Part shown: positions 34,601 to 39,859 of the stretch, one piece after another
Layout of the letters: every line of letters starts with the position of its first letter
Position numbering within the stretch: position 1 is the stretch's first letter
Program-made: the position numbers and the translations under genes
Assembly: GCA_013347225.1 (NCBI GenBank)
Contig: CP054595.1
Coordinates: forward strand, 2,724,415 to 2,788,414
Direction of reading: 5' to 3'
Source of the DNA: Candidatus Accumulibacter similis
Lineage (GTDB): Bacteria > Pseudomonadota > Gammaproteobacteria > Burkholderiales > Rhodocyclaceae
DNA: 64,000 nt
Notes under the pieces: model-generated
The model's database searches: none
Seen by the model: only the letters and a program-made list of their open reading frames with translations
What the model was told of the DNA's origin: nothing

Positions 34601-37600
34601 CCACTTAGCGTGCTGCCATCCGGCGTTCTGGCCGACGACTCCGACATCGACAGCGCCACGCTGACGGCGGTGCTGGTCAGCGGGCCACAACACGGCACGC
34701 TGAACCTGGGGTCCGACGGCGGGTTCACGTACGTTCCGGACGCCGACTACTTCGGCCCCGACAGCTTCACCTACCTCGCCAGCGACGGTCAAGCCGACTC
34801 CAACGTCGCCACCGTCACCCTGACCGTGGCGCCGGTGAACGATGCACCCGTCGCGACGGACGACGCCTTCACGCTGGCCGAGGACACCCCGCTCAGCGTG
34901 CTGCCATCCGGGGTGCTGGCAAACGATTCCGACATCGACAGCGCCGCCCTGACGGCGGTGCTGGTCAGCGGGCCACAACACGGCACGCTGAACGTGGGTT
35001 CCGACGGCGGCTTCACCTACCTCCCGGACGCCGACTACTCCGGACCGGACAGCTTCAGCTACCTCGCCCACGACGGCCAGGCCGACTCCAACGTCGCCAC
35101 CGTCACCCTGACCGTGACGCCGGTGAACGATGCGCCCGTCGCGACGGACGACGCCTTTACGCTGTCCGAGGACACGCCAATCAGCGTGCTGCCATCCGGG
35201 GTGCTGGCCAATGATTCCGACATCGACAGCGCCACCCTGACGGCGGCGCTGGTCAGCGGGCCGCAGCACGGCACGCTGACCCTTGGGTCCGATGGCGGCT
35301 TCACGTACGTCCCGGACGCCGACTACGTCGGACCGGACAGCTTCAGCTATGTCGCCAACGACGGCCAGGCCGACTCCAACATCGCCACCGTCACCCTGAC
35401 CGTGACGCTGGTGAACGATGCGCCCGTCGCGACGGGCGACGCCTTCACGCTGGCCGAGGACACGCCACTCAACGTGCCGCCATCCGGGGTGCTGGCCAAC
35501 GACTCCGACATCGACAGCGCCACCCTGACGGCGGCACTGGTCAGCGGGCCGCAGCACGGGGCGCTGACGCTGGGGTCCGATGGTGGCTTCACCTACCGCC
35601 CGGACGCCGACTACTCCGGAACGGACAGCTTCAGCTACCTCGCCCACGACGGCCAGGCCGACTCCAACATCGCCACCGTCACCCTGACCGTGACGCCGGT
35701 CAACGATGCGCCCGTCGCGACGGACGACGCCTTCACCCTGGCCGAGGACACGCCACTCAACGTGCCGCCATCCGGTGTGCTGGCCAATGATTCCGACATC
35801 GACAGCGCCGCCCTGACGGCGGTGCTGGTCAGCGGGCCACAACACGGCACGCTGAACCTGGGGTCCGACGGCGGCTTCACCTACCGCCCGGACGCCGACT
35901 ACTTCGGCCCGGACAGCTTCACCTACCTCGCCCACGACGGCCAGGCCGACTCCAACATCGCCACCGTCACCCTGACCGTGACTCCGGTGAACGATGCGCC
36001 GGTCGCGACGGACGACGCCTTCACGCTGGCCGAGGACACCCCACTCAGCGTGCTGCCATCCGGGGTGCTGGCGAACGACTCCGACATCGACAGCGCCACC
36101 CTGACGGCGGTGCTGGTCAGCGGGCCACAACACGGCACGCTGAACCTGGGGTCCGACGGCGGCTTCACCTACCTCCCGGACGCCGACTACTTCGGCCCGG
36201 ACAGCTTCAGCTACCTCGCCCACGACGGCCAAGCCGACTCCAACATCGCCACCGTCACCCTGACCGTGACGCCGGTGAACGATGCGCCCGTCGCGACGGA
36301 CGACGCCTTTACGCTGGCCGAGGACACCCCGCTCAGCGTGCCGCCATCCGGGGTGCTGGCCAACGACTCCGACATCGACAGCGCCGCCCTGACGGCGGTG
36401 CTGGTCAGCGGGCCGAAACACGGCACGCTGAACCTGGGTTCCGATGGCGGGTTTACGTACGTCCCGGCCGCCGACTACTTCGGCCCGGACAGCTTCAGCT
36501 ATGTCGCCCACGACGGCCAGGCCGACTCCAACATCGCCACCGTCACCCTGACCGTGACGCCGGTGAACGATGCGCCCGTCGCGGGGGACGACGCCTTCAC
36601 GCTGACCGAGGACACCCCGCTCAGCGTGCCGCCACCCGGAGTTCTGGCAAATGATTACGACATCGACAGCGCCACCCTGACCGTGGCACTGGTCAGCGGA
36701 CCACAGCACGGTACGCTGACCTTGGGGTCCGACAGTGGCTTCACGTACGTGCCGGACGCCGACTACTTCGGCGCGGACAGCTTCAGCTATGTCGCCCACG
36801 ACGGCCAGGCCGACTCCAACATCGCCACCGTCACCCTGACGGTCACGCCGGAAGCGCTGACTGTCTCGCGCTTCACCCCCACGTCGACCGGGTTCCAGGT
36901 TGGCTTCAATCGCGCCATCGACCCCTCGGTCCTCAACCTGTATGACACCGAGACCGGTGGACTCGGGGTGGCGGATGTCACACTCACCGGCAGCAGCGGC
37001 CCGGTCAAAGGCTCGATCGTTGTCGACGCCGACGGCAAGGGCCTGACCTTCATCCGCAGCGGCGGCACGCTGGCGGCCGGAACGTGGACCGCGCGTCTCG
37101 CGAGCGGACCGCTGGCCTTCAAGGACACCGCCGGTGGCGCGCTGGATGGTAACGGTGACGGCAGCACCGGCGACGCCTTCAGCACGACCTTCACCACCTC
37201 CGCTCCGGTTCGTACGCTCAGCCTGCCCGACTTCATGCGCGGGCCGGGCCAGTTCGTCGACCTCACCGCGCCCTCGCAGACCGGCTTCCTGCCGCTTTAT
37301 CTGTCCGACGGAGCAGGCGTGACCAGTGTCGAGTTCACGCTCCATTACGACCCGGCGCTACTCGATCTGCAGACGGTGTCGTCTGGTTCGGGGCTGCCCG
37401 CCGGCGCGACTGTCGAGCGACTGCCGGCGCCAGATGGGGTTCTCAAGCTGCGCGTCAGGAGCCCCAGCGCCCTCGCGGCTGGCAAGGTCCACCTGCTCGA
37501 CCTGCAGGCCTTCGTGCCGAGCACAGCCGCCTATGGCGCCAAGCAGGTGCTCGATCTCGACGAGGTGTTGGTCAATGGCCAGGGTGCCACCGACGACGAT

Positions 37601-38641
37601 GCCTTGCAGGTCGTTGGCTACTTCGGCGACACGAGTGGCGACGCCACCTACACCACCTTGGACGGACAGCAGGTTCAGCGTGTTCTGGTCAAGCTCGACT
37701 CCGGGTTCGCTGCCTATCGCAATGTCGACCCGCTGATCATCGCCGACATCAACGGCAGCGGCACGCTGACCTCGATCGACGCCAGCCGCGTGCTGCAGGA
37801 AGCGAGCTTCCTGATGGGAGCAGCGGGCAGCGTTGACCGTCCCGAGATCCCGCCGATCCCGGTCGGTGTCGGCGCGATCAGCTTCTCCGGTCCCGATCCG
37901 CGCGTCGATGTTCCCATCGACGTCACGGCCGATCGTGGCGCGGTGGTGACCGTCCCGGTTCGCATCGACACCGCCCTCGGTCTGGAATCGGCACAACTGA
38001 GGATGGCCTACGACGCCAGCCGCTTCGACCTGGTCGAAGTACGGCGTGGCTCGATCAGTGGTGACTTCGGCTGGTTCATTGCCAGCACCGAGCCAGGCCG
38101 GATCACGGTCGACATGACGCGCCTCGCAGCACTTGCGGGTGGTGCCGGTACCTTGCTCGACATCGACCTGCGGGTCAGGGCAGATGCATTGCCAGGCGTC
38201 AGCCCGATCGACCTGCAGTATGCCCGCCTGAACGACGGCCACCTGACCCTTGGCGTCGTGCCGCAGCCCGGTGCCGATGAAACGGACGGGCGAATCACCG
38301 TGGCCGCACAGGCTGAGAGTGGTCATCCAGAGGTGACCGCAACACCGCTATCTGCTGCTGCACCGCGAGCCGAGAGGGTCATCGGTGCGGACGCGTGGTC
38401 GGCAGCGCCGGCGATCGGTGGTCCCGCATCGGTCGCACCGGTGATCGACCTGGCTGCCAGTTTCTCGATGCCGGCCGCGATCAGTGAGGCGATGGCCATC
38501 GACAGCGGCCGCAAGCCGTGGCTGAAGGACTATCTCGGCAACGTTGGCCAAGCGCGGCCGGCATCGCCAAATGCAGGGCTAAAGGTGAGCGTGACGCAGC
38601 CCGCCGCAATAAGGACCGCAGCGCGTTTGGGGGCGTTGTAA
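19607..38641 (+). CDS. Giant LEPR-XLL surface protein with RHS cassette, cadherin-like repeats and cohesin/dockerin modules (6344 aa)
   Basis: The ATG follows a strong ribosome site. A basic leader is followed by LEPRLLLSAD (residues 56-65), the LEPR-XLL motif found at the start of very large repetitive proteins. Order by base: PPC 19900-20210; beta-rich region with five aromatic-rich repeats 21083-23003; PPC-like 23700-24330; IPT-like 24640-24920; CARDB-like 24930-25310; complete RHS/YD shell and core 25590-28112; unmatched tip 28113-28490; Ig-like 28490-29360; SbsA-like 29360-29700; cohesin 29710-30110; dockerin 30135-30330; cohesin 30390-30790; 21 cadherin-like repeats 30803-36850; SbsA-like 36854-37200; cohesin 37200-37600; dockerin 37615-37830; cohesin 37890-38320; C-terminal module with WLKDYLGNVGQAR at 38519. 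It is probably exported by the operon at 39860-46725 and acts as an adhesin or matrix scaffold. Domain names are by eye. Confidence 0.88.
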   Translation: MSRNSPVSYRDSAPIGRLLLARIPAACQRAFEAIGRAPGPKDSVASLPGRLLFEALEPRLLLSADLDLAASAQVPQSQPESAYAASSTPLSLSDDAGGGGPAVVRVSGSAASGADWWRLDLRQGDIVSIGVETPNSEMDPYVSLRDASGTEIAADDNSGSGNDAAISQQELLLTGTYYVQVRPAGEGTVSGPYELLVERTRVTEPAPTSLGRSDTSAAMDAASFGAQPAAVLLARWVGGSGNWSDPTHWDIGVAPNDTATETYEVILDLADSPTITIDQDVAVSSLSNSETLVIDGVSLTVAQQTDNSGSIQLAGSGAQLNLSGTVHNTGDVLAGAGRLNLSDATVTVDGTTAQVTAAGAATLNSVDLYAANGGVLSLTGATTFTSRAGGSTIQASGAASKVDLSGLTGLVGGSSGATQISAANGGHVALSGDVDGYTAWTLDGTGGTMDVSGVTELADATVNVSGGAVLAFSAATTLARDSFTASTGGQILFPVATSYTGYNYGDTTIEASGLGSRIDLSHLDSFYGGGEHQSGGYPYPWHYYTTNVNALAGGEIALAGAISHRNNITVDGAGSVLGVTGITKLGGTVLTVNVPGTLSFSSATEVTDSSLTAQTGVVLDFAAATTLRNVNLTATGGGDVLFPVATSYTGYNYGDTTIEASGLGSRIDLSHLDSFYGGGEHQSGGYPYPWHYYTTNVNALAGGEIALAGAISHRNNITVDGVGSVLDVGGVTSVSGASITVQAGNVVTFGSLVSLADVSLYAHDAARILFPVATSYTGYNYGDTTIEASGLGSRIDLSHLDSFYGGGEYQSGGYPYPWYYYTTNVNALAGGEIALAGAISHRNNITVDGAGSVLDVTGITKLGGTVLTVNVPGTLSFSSATEVTDSSLTAQTGVVLDFAAATTLRNVNLTATGGGDILFPVATSYTGYNYGDTTIEASGLGSRIDLSHLDSFYGGGEHQSGGYPYPWYYYTTNVNALAGGEIALAGAISHRNNITVDGVGSVLDVGGVTSVSGASITVQAGNVVTFGSLVSLADVSLYAHDAARILFPVATSYTGYNYGDTTIEASGLGSRIDLSHLDSFYGGGEYQSGGYPYPWYYYTTNVNALAGGEIALAGAISHRNNITVDGAGSVLDVTGITSLNGTALTAAHGAVWTFPAGWHPTWGSGNTFSTAGTGSQFVNRTTLSLSGNSLAINTSDFINAGVLNPEAGGIFDFNGSFRVDDLGILTGVTAGTVNISGDLLGATRNADRYAPQAVVRFDGAGTAASPQQLEVMGRELSDDPTGFSRNFVYGTLELSDNTYLKLVDSSDNAAGTDPEALYTNSLIVADGATLDLNGLQLYTRAAQVSGTSTIIGGSIIQIPDSGPINMANPTPGAISIAGQLDEWSFFARGGQSITVAVDTGGSGVLSPALNWAHVELVDGTGTIIASEDSTAPGQVVTLEDVAIPADGTYRLRIKAPVDHLAQEGNYLATVWDVTADLSPLLLNRQVTGLIENPYSVDQWQFSANAGTQVRFDLVTRSSTGILFALTGPGGWIGFTDVDRDSDLLTLPSDGTYTLAAHGTGGHTGGSYAFQMQQTRVTDLTIGTFQTGQFAGSGQAELFRIDVPTSNPLKVVLDDDASNNVSELYLKFGAPPTRADYDYRFTSSAAPDHEIVVPMAYAGQWYALVYGDTIRTNSSFDISATSSGVYLSGVTPDRYAADATATLTLTGAGFDATTTFSLVAPGATTIPAASVVVGSPTRATANFSLAGLAPGMYSLLASEPGGVSDMLVNGFTVTGAGAGQLDIQLVVPSVLGRQATATLYVDYANTGNEAIPAPLLILSSDDPDGSDRPLMTLDQARVGPGFWTSAVPAGFSSSVQFLTTGSTPGLLQPGETGRIPVYFIGLEGPWDFADRTVEFSVGVARDDGNTVDWNSIGTSIRPDYVRPDAWQAIWSNLISNVGGTWTGYLAALNENASFLGNLGASTSEVSRLFGFELRQAEGLSPIRYLASSTQAAMPAPGPDLVFSQAYAQPISRRFELGPLGRGWANNWQLSLATETGGTVKITDMTGTPRIFEPDRRPPSAGWSQAHAAASLTIPGPAGGPVLNNIRYTAAAGDHGILTSYVGGTFMLTESDGTQYYFRADGKLDFVRDTNDNRINCTYTGALLTGLTHSSGQSLTLAYNGAGRITSVTDSDGRQSLYTYDASNQHLLSVQDYDGRVTSYSYLTGQGAAKDHALSEVAFPDGSHRTYTYDSHGRLASTYRDGGAERITFSYDTAGTVTATDALGNPSQFFFDDWGTILKSTNPLGNSVLLSLDANRNLSSVTDPAGRTSMFQYDSGDNLTRFTDAMGNATSFTYTADFNRLDRLTDANGNLTDYNYDGHGNLTNITYADGSQERWGYDSLGQSTTWTNRRGTPVGFTYNADGEITRKTYADGTHVDYLYDARGNLTSATDVTGTTTLTYDAHDYLTRIDYPGPGGRWLDYTYDSAGRRATSTDQLGHQLFYQFDAVGRLSRITDESSVQVVLYQYDAAGRIALKTLGNGVYTTYDYDAAGQLLHLVNHKSDATLLSRFDYSYDSRGRRISMGTLDGAWTYSYDDIGQLTHAVFASTNPAIPDQDLLYVYDAMGNRIRTVENGVTTAYTTNNLNQYTHVGNTTYAFDVDGNLISETSPSGTVLYSYDDENRLIAVQQGADAWAYTYDAFSQRVAASHNGIAAHYTIDPIGLGNVVGEYDASGSLIAGYDHGFGLLSRTAGGASAWYTFDALGNTAGLIGPSGNLLNSYSYLPFGTFAYHSGTTSNPFRYVAELGVMGDENGLDHMRARYYQSATGRFTQVDPIGILSGDSNLYRYVDNAPSVIVDPSGLKSWQIIPGIPKQYLRWTYDRISKSLGGDLGKIGRIGIGKFHVLLDHKLIPRVAAKWVPIVSPIVAGWGIGEAAGNLIYDILNPDDAGNWVDAFGNPMFPDGPNTPNGPGPGGSGGIPGAVDPNQKLGPSGFGTAGYISPSVTLPYRIDFENDATATAPAQIVTITDQLDPDLDWSTFALTEIGFGDHLITVPTNAQHYETTVPIHYNSQDFDVQIEAGINLATGQVYAHFYSIDPDTSLPPDVLTGFLPPEDGTGRGMGHVSYLIDQKPGLATGTEIRNIALIVFDGQPAIATNQVDPHDPAKGTDPAKEALNTIDAGAPTSSVTALSPTRTRPDFLVQWTATDDAGGSGVASHDIYVSTDGGSYVLWKDDITATSATFTGQAGHSYAFYSVAQDHVGNTEAAPATPDAATQVVDGLAVTAVATDTSGASIRLNRALDPTTLNLYGTETGGQGPADVTLVGAATGAVTGSLVLDDDLQGFRFVRTGGPLAPDTYTLTLRSAANGVIDALGRLLDGDDDGTPGGNYVTTLSVAGPLPRVLSLPDVIRGPGQPVNIPATVSGIPIRLSDGNGVQSIDFSLSYDPALLTISDVTPNVKQLPSGYTFAANLTVPGLIRVGMSFPTPLAAGARDLLTFTAAVPATAPYRVKQVLDLSDLSLNEGRLAAVADDAVHVVAYFGDATGNGSYSSLDGQRVLRHTVRLDSGFAAYPLADPALIADITGNGTVSSLDATRILQEVVGDDQVEIPPLPGITITPPGPDPYVHIPTDLRAIPGSVITVPVLIDDAIGLEAADLRLLYDPTRLEFVVARGGSAGAGATIVTNSTTAGVLTVGLALTTPRPAGGGSILDIEFRVRPTAALGATALNLSHVSLNEDGLVLTPLPVPEPDATDGLLTIHGAGNTAPIAVDDNYVTDEDSPLTIVAPGLLGNDSDVDGDPLTALLVSGPAHGVLSLNTDGSFTYTPAADYLGPDRFTYLANDGQADSNIATVTLTVTPVNDAPVATGDAFTLAEDTPLNVPPSGVLANDSDIDSATLTAALVSGPQHGTLTLGSDGGFTYVPDADYSGPDSFTYLANDRQADSNIATVTLTVTPVNDAPVAMDDAFTPAEDTPLNVMRSGVLANDSDVDSAALTAALVNGPQHGTLSLGSDGGFTYIPDADYFGTDSFTYLANDGQADSNVATVTLTVTPVNDAPVATDDAFTLAEDTPLSVLPSGLLANDSDIDSATLTAALVSGPQHGTLTVGSDGGFTYLPDADYFGPDSFSYVANDGQDDSSVAAVTLTVTPVNDAPVATDDAFTLAEDTPLNVLPSGVLANDSDIDSAALTAALVSGPQHGTLNLGSDGGFMYVPDADYFGTDSFSYLANDGQADSNVALVTLTVMPVNDAPFATDDAFTLAEDTPLSVLPPGVLANDSDIDSATLTAALVSGPQHGALTLGSDGGFTYLPDADYFGTDRFTYLANDGQADSNVATVTLTVTPVNDAPVATDDAFTLAEDTSLSVPPSGVLANDSDIDSATLTAALVSGPQHGTLTLGSDGGLTYVPNADYSGTDSFTYLANDGQADSNVATVTLTATPVNDAPVATDDAFTLAEDTPLSVLPSGVLANDSDIDSAALTAVLVSGPQHGTLNLGSDGGFTYLPDADYSGPDSFTYLAHDGQADSNIATVTLTVTPVNDAPVATDDAFTLSEDTPISVLPSGVLANDTDIDSATLTAALVSGPQHGTLNLGSDGGFTYIPDADYFGPDSFTYLANDSQADSNIATVTLTVTPVNDAPIATDDAFTLAEDTPLSVLPSGVLANDSDIDSATLTAVLVSGPQHGALSLGSDGGFTYVPDADYSGTDSFSYVANDGQIDSNIATVTLTVTPVNDAPVATDDAFTLSEDTPINVLPSGLLANDSDIDSAALTAALVSGPQHGTLTLGSDGGFTYVPDADYSGTDSFSYVAHDGQADSNVATVTLTVTPVNDAPVATDDAFTLAEDTPLSVVLPSGVLANDSDVDSAALTAALVSGPQHGALTLGSDGGFTYLPDADYSGTDSFTYLANDGQADSSVAIVTLTVTPVNDAPVATDDAFTLGEDTPLSVLPSGVLANDSDVDSAALTAVLVSGPQHGALTLGSDGGFTYLPDADYSGTDSFTYLAHDGQADSSVATVTLTVTPVNDAPVATDDAFTLAEDTPLSVLPSGVLADDSDIDSATLTAVLVSGPQHGTLNLGSDGGFTYVPDADYFGPDSFTYLASDGQADSNVATVTLTVAPVNDAPVATDDAFTLAEDTPLSVLPSGVLANDSDIDSAALTAVLVSGPQHGTLNVGSDGGFTYLPDADYSGPDSFSYLAHDGQADSNVATVTLTVTPVNDAPVATDDAFTLSEDTPISVLPSGVLANDSDIDSATLTAALVSGPQHGTLTLGSDGGFTYVPDADYVGPDSFSYVANDGQADSNIATVTLTVTLVNDAPVATGDAFTLAEDTPLNVPPSGVLANDSDIDSATLTAALVSGPQHGALTLGSDGGFTYRPDADYSGTDSFSYLAHDGQADSNIATVTLTVTPVNDAPVATDDAFTLAEDTPLNVPPSGVLANDSDIDSAALTAVLVSGPQHGTLNLGSDGGFTYRPDADYFGPDSFTYLAHDGQADSNIATVTLTVTPVNDAPVATDDAFTLAEDTPLSVLPSGVLANDSDIDSATLTAVLVSGPQHGTLNLGSDGGFTYLPDADYFGPDSFSYLAHDGQADSNIATVTLTVTPVNDAPVATDDAFTLAEDTPLSVPPSGVLANDSDIDSAALTAVLVSGPKHGTLNLGSDGGFTYVPAADYFGPDSFSYVAHDGQADSNIATVTLTVTPVNDAPVAGDDAFTLTEDTPLSVPPPGVLANDYDIDSATLTVALVSGPQHGTLTLGSDSGFTYVPDADYFGADSFSYVAHDGQADSNIATVTLTVTPEALTVSRFTPTSTGFQVGFNRAIDPSVLNLYDTETGGLGVADVTLTGSSGPVKGSIVVDADGKGLTFIRSGGTLAAGTWTARLASGPLAFKDTAGGALDGNGDGSTGDAFSTTFTTSAPVRTLSLPDFMRGPGQFVDLTAPSQTGFLPLYLSDGAGVTSVEFTLHYDPALLDLQTVSSGSGLPAGATVERLPAPDGVLKLRVRSPSALAAGKVHLLDLQAFVPSTAAYGAKQVLDLDEVLVNGQGATDDDALQVVGYFGDTSGDATYTTLDGQQVQRVLVKLDSGFAAYRNVDPLIIADINGSGTLTSIDASRVLQEASFLMGAAGSVDRPEIPPIPVGVGAISFSGPDPRVDVPIDVTADRGAVVTVPVRIDTALGLESAQLRMAYDASRFDLVEVRRGSISGDFGWFIASTEPGRITVDMTRLAALAGGAGTLLDIDLRVRADALPGVSPIDLQYARLNDGHLTLGVVPQPGADETDGRITVAAQAESGHPEVTATPLSAAAPRAERVIGADAWSAAPAIGGPASVAPVIDLAASFSMPAAISEAMAIDSGRKPWLKDYLGNVGQARPASPNAGLKVSVTQPAAIRTAARLGAL
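21083..23003 (+). repeat. Five near-identical aromatic-rich repeats in an 831-bp higher-order unit
   Basis: A core of about 260 bp, beginning ttcccggtggcgacgagc, recurs at 21083, 21530, 21914, 22361 and 22745. The spacings alternate 447, 384, 447, 384 bp, so the real unit is 831 bp (277 codons) present twice plus a partial third. The encoded core includes TSYTGYNYGDTTIEAS, SRIDLSHLDSFYGGGE and GGYPYPW(H/Y)YYTTN. DNA copies differ at only a few visible positions (for example cat/tat, gtggcac/ctggtac). I recognise no named family; the Gly/Asp/Ser pattern suggests a beta-helix or beta-roll. Confidence 0.9.
25590..28112 (+). other. Complete RHS/YD-repeat shell and RHS core inside the giant gene
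   Basis: The segment begins with an RHS entry (LGRGWANNWQL), continues with some two dozen YD-type repeats (G-x-x-x-x-x-Y-D pattern, 26050-27650) and ends in a classical RHS-associated core: FRYVAELGVMGDENGLDHMR, then ARYYQSATGRFTQVDPIG and NLYRYVDNAPSVIVDPSGL. RHS proteins normally end shortly after this core with a variable toxic tip. Here the frame continues for about 3500 further residues. The DNA is visibly less GC-rich from about 27700 to 28450, covering the core and the tip. Confidence 0.85.
30803..36850 (+). repeat. 21 tandem 288-bp cadherin-like repeats
   Basis: Units of 96 codons run from NTAPIAVDD (first, most divergent) through NDAPVATDDAFTLAEDTPLS to the last VTP before the SbsA-like domain. 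Phasing is exact: 31091 is 288 bp after 30803. One unit carries an extra codon (gtc near 34031-34033, giving PLSVVLPSG). Copies are nearly identical in DNA, with shuffled variants (LNV/LSV, VLPSG/VPPSG, TLSEDTPIS), as expected from recombination and gene conversion. There are no spacers, so it is not a CRISPR array. Confidence 0.95.
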
Positions 38642-38769
38642 ACTGATGTTCGGTGCGAGGGATGCGCTCGATGAGCGGCAAAACGATAGGGAAGCGAGCG
38701 CCATGTCCTGGCGGCTCGTCGTGATGGCAGGATGACCGGAGCTTTGCCGGTGTTGAAAGGAGGGTCTGC

Positions 38770-39333
38770 ATGAAACCAGGAGTCAATGCTTGCATGTTCT
38801 GTCTGGGTATGGCGCTGTCCGCAGCGCTTCCCGCCCATGCCTCGCCTTTTTCGGTTGGGCTGCCGGCAAGCGCCGAGCGAGGTACGTCGATCACGGCATC
38901 ATTGCTCGATGGCGTCGTCACGCAGCTTGAAGCGGCCGATCTCGTGCTGACTTTCGATGCGGATGTCTTCAGCTTCTCGGCGGCGACGACCGGTTCCGCA
39001 ACGAGCGGGTTTTCGTTGCTGGCGGGGCAGCCGCTGTTCTTGCACGACACCCTGTGGCAGGTCGAGCTCAGTCTGGCGACGCCTGGTGTTGCCGTGGATG
39101 GCATTTCCGGCGCCCTGATTGAGGTGGCTTTCATGATCCGGCAGAGTGCGCCGCTGGGTGCGTCGGCCATCCTCTTTGCCAGCAAGGCAGCCTCGGATTA
39201 CGTTGTTCCGGAACAGGTGGGCTGGATCAATGTGACCCAGGGATCGATACAGCCCGTACCCGAGCCGACATCATCGACGCTCGTCGCGATGGGGCTGCTG
39301 GCCCTGGTGGGCTGGAGTCGCCGTTTGCGCTGA
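38770..39333 (+). CDS. Small cohesin-like protein with PEP-CTERM sorting signal (187 aa)
   Basis: AAGGAGGG precedes the ATG. The product has a signal peptide cut after a PAHA-S-like site (about residue 25). One beta-rich domain follows (about 26-155), with the cohesin-like pattern LVLTFDADVFSFSA...G and a late L-I-E-V-A-F-M-I-R strand. The tail is PEP-CTERM: VPEPTSSTLVAMGLLALVGW then SRRLR. PEP-CTERM proteins are processed by exosortase and delivered to the outer surface or matrix; no exosortase gene is in the window. The domain resembles the cohesin-like modules of both giants, and the gene sits 128 bp after the second. It could be the cell-anchored cohesin that captures their dockerins. The cohesin call is by eye. 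Confidence 0.8.
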   Translation: MKPGVNACMFCLGMALSAALPAHASPFSVGLPASAERGTSITASLLDGVVTQLEAADLVLTFDADVFSFSAATTGSATSGFSLLAGQPLFLHDTLWQVELSLATPGVAVDGISGALIEVAFMIRQSAPLGASAILFASKAASDYVVPEQVGWINVTQGSIQPVPEPTSSTLVAMGLLALVGWSRRLR

Positions 39334-39349
39334 GCCGGCAGGCGGACAA

Positions 39350-39395
39350 GCGGGCGAACGACCAGGCATTCGCTCGCCCGCGGCAGCGATTTTTC
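39350..39395 (+). terminator. Probable intrinsic terminator after the PEP-CTERM gene
   Basis: The arms gcgggcga (39350-39357) and tcgcccgc (39374-39381) pair perfectly. A T5 run follows eight bases later at 39390-39394. The gap between stem and T-run is longer than ideal, so efficiency is uncertain. Confidence 0.5.
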
Positions 39396-39427
39396 AACGT
39401 CACATCATGAAGGGAGAAGTGAAGGCC

Positions 39428-39742
39428 ATGAGCAAAGTCGACCAACAAGAAAGCGCCGTTCCGAATCCTCCGGAGGGGGCTGCCGCGCCGCAAATGCCGC
39501 GGATCCGGTGGGTCACGGATGGCTTGAAGAGCTCGTACGCGAACTTTGCCAACGCGAACAGCACGCGCGAAGAAGTGGTGCTGAACTTCGGCGTGAACAA
39601 CAGTTGGGACCGGGCGCAGCCGGAGATGGCGATTGAACTGTCGCATCGAATCATGCTCAGTCCATTCGCCGCCAAGCGGCTGTCGACGATGCTGGCGCAA
39701 CTCATCGCAGAGTATGAGCAGCGCTACGGGCAACTCAACTAG
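39428..39742 (+). CDS. DUF3467 family protein (104 aa)
   Basis: The small soluble protein has the DUF3467 pattern: a Y-A-N-F-x-N dipeptide region (SSYANFANANSTREEVVLNF), a short loop, then a helical C-terminus (ELSHRIMLSPFAAKRLSTML, ending LIAEYEQRYG). The biochemical role of the family is not known to me. I chose the ATG at 39428 because AAGGGAG lies about ten bases upstream; the in-frame ATG at 39407 has no ribosome site and would add seven residues. The gene sits alone between the terminator and the secretion operon, in the same direction, so it may be co-regulated with the export machinery, but nothing in the sequence proves a link. Confidence 0.75.
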   Translation: MSKVDQQESAVPNPPEGAAAPQMPRIRWVTDGLKSSYANFANANSTREEVVLNFGVNNSWDRAQPEMAIELSHRIMLSPFAAKRLSTMLAQLIAEYEQRYGQLN

Positions 39743-39774
39743 GAGCCCGGTCAGCGCCTGCCCCTTGCCTCAGG

Positions 39775-39811
39775 CGCTGCCAACTGCCTGAACTGCAGGC
39801 GGTTGGCAGCG
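39775..39811 (+). other. Strong stem-loop between the DUF3467 gene and the secretion operon
   Basis: cgctgccaac (39775-39784) pairs perfectly with gttggcagcg (39802-39811), and an inner gcct/aggc extends the stem. No T-run follows. It may be an attenuator, an RNA-processing or stability element, or a factor-dependent terminator. It lies about 50 bases before the first gene of the operon. Confidence 0.55.
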
Positions 39812-39859
39812 ATGATGCCCCAACCCGCCGCGTCGTGATGCTGGTTCTGAAGGGCTTTC

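Noticed and set aside
30803..36850. CRISPR-like array from regular repeats
   Set aside because: Units of 288 bp are contiguous, coding and without unique spacers.
28178..37345. Long minus-strand open frames (28178-32485 and 32582-37345)
   Set aside because: Also shadows. They repeat with the 288-bp period of the sense repeats and break where the sense repeat composition changes.
2..38641. Type I (RTX/ABC) secretion of the giants
   Set aside because: No GGxGxDxxx nonapeptide arrays and no ABC exporter are in the window; HlyD-type adaptors are present but paired with a SecA-like motor.
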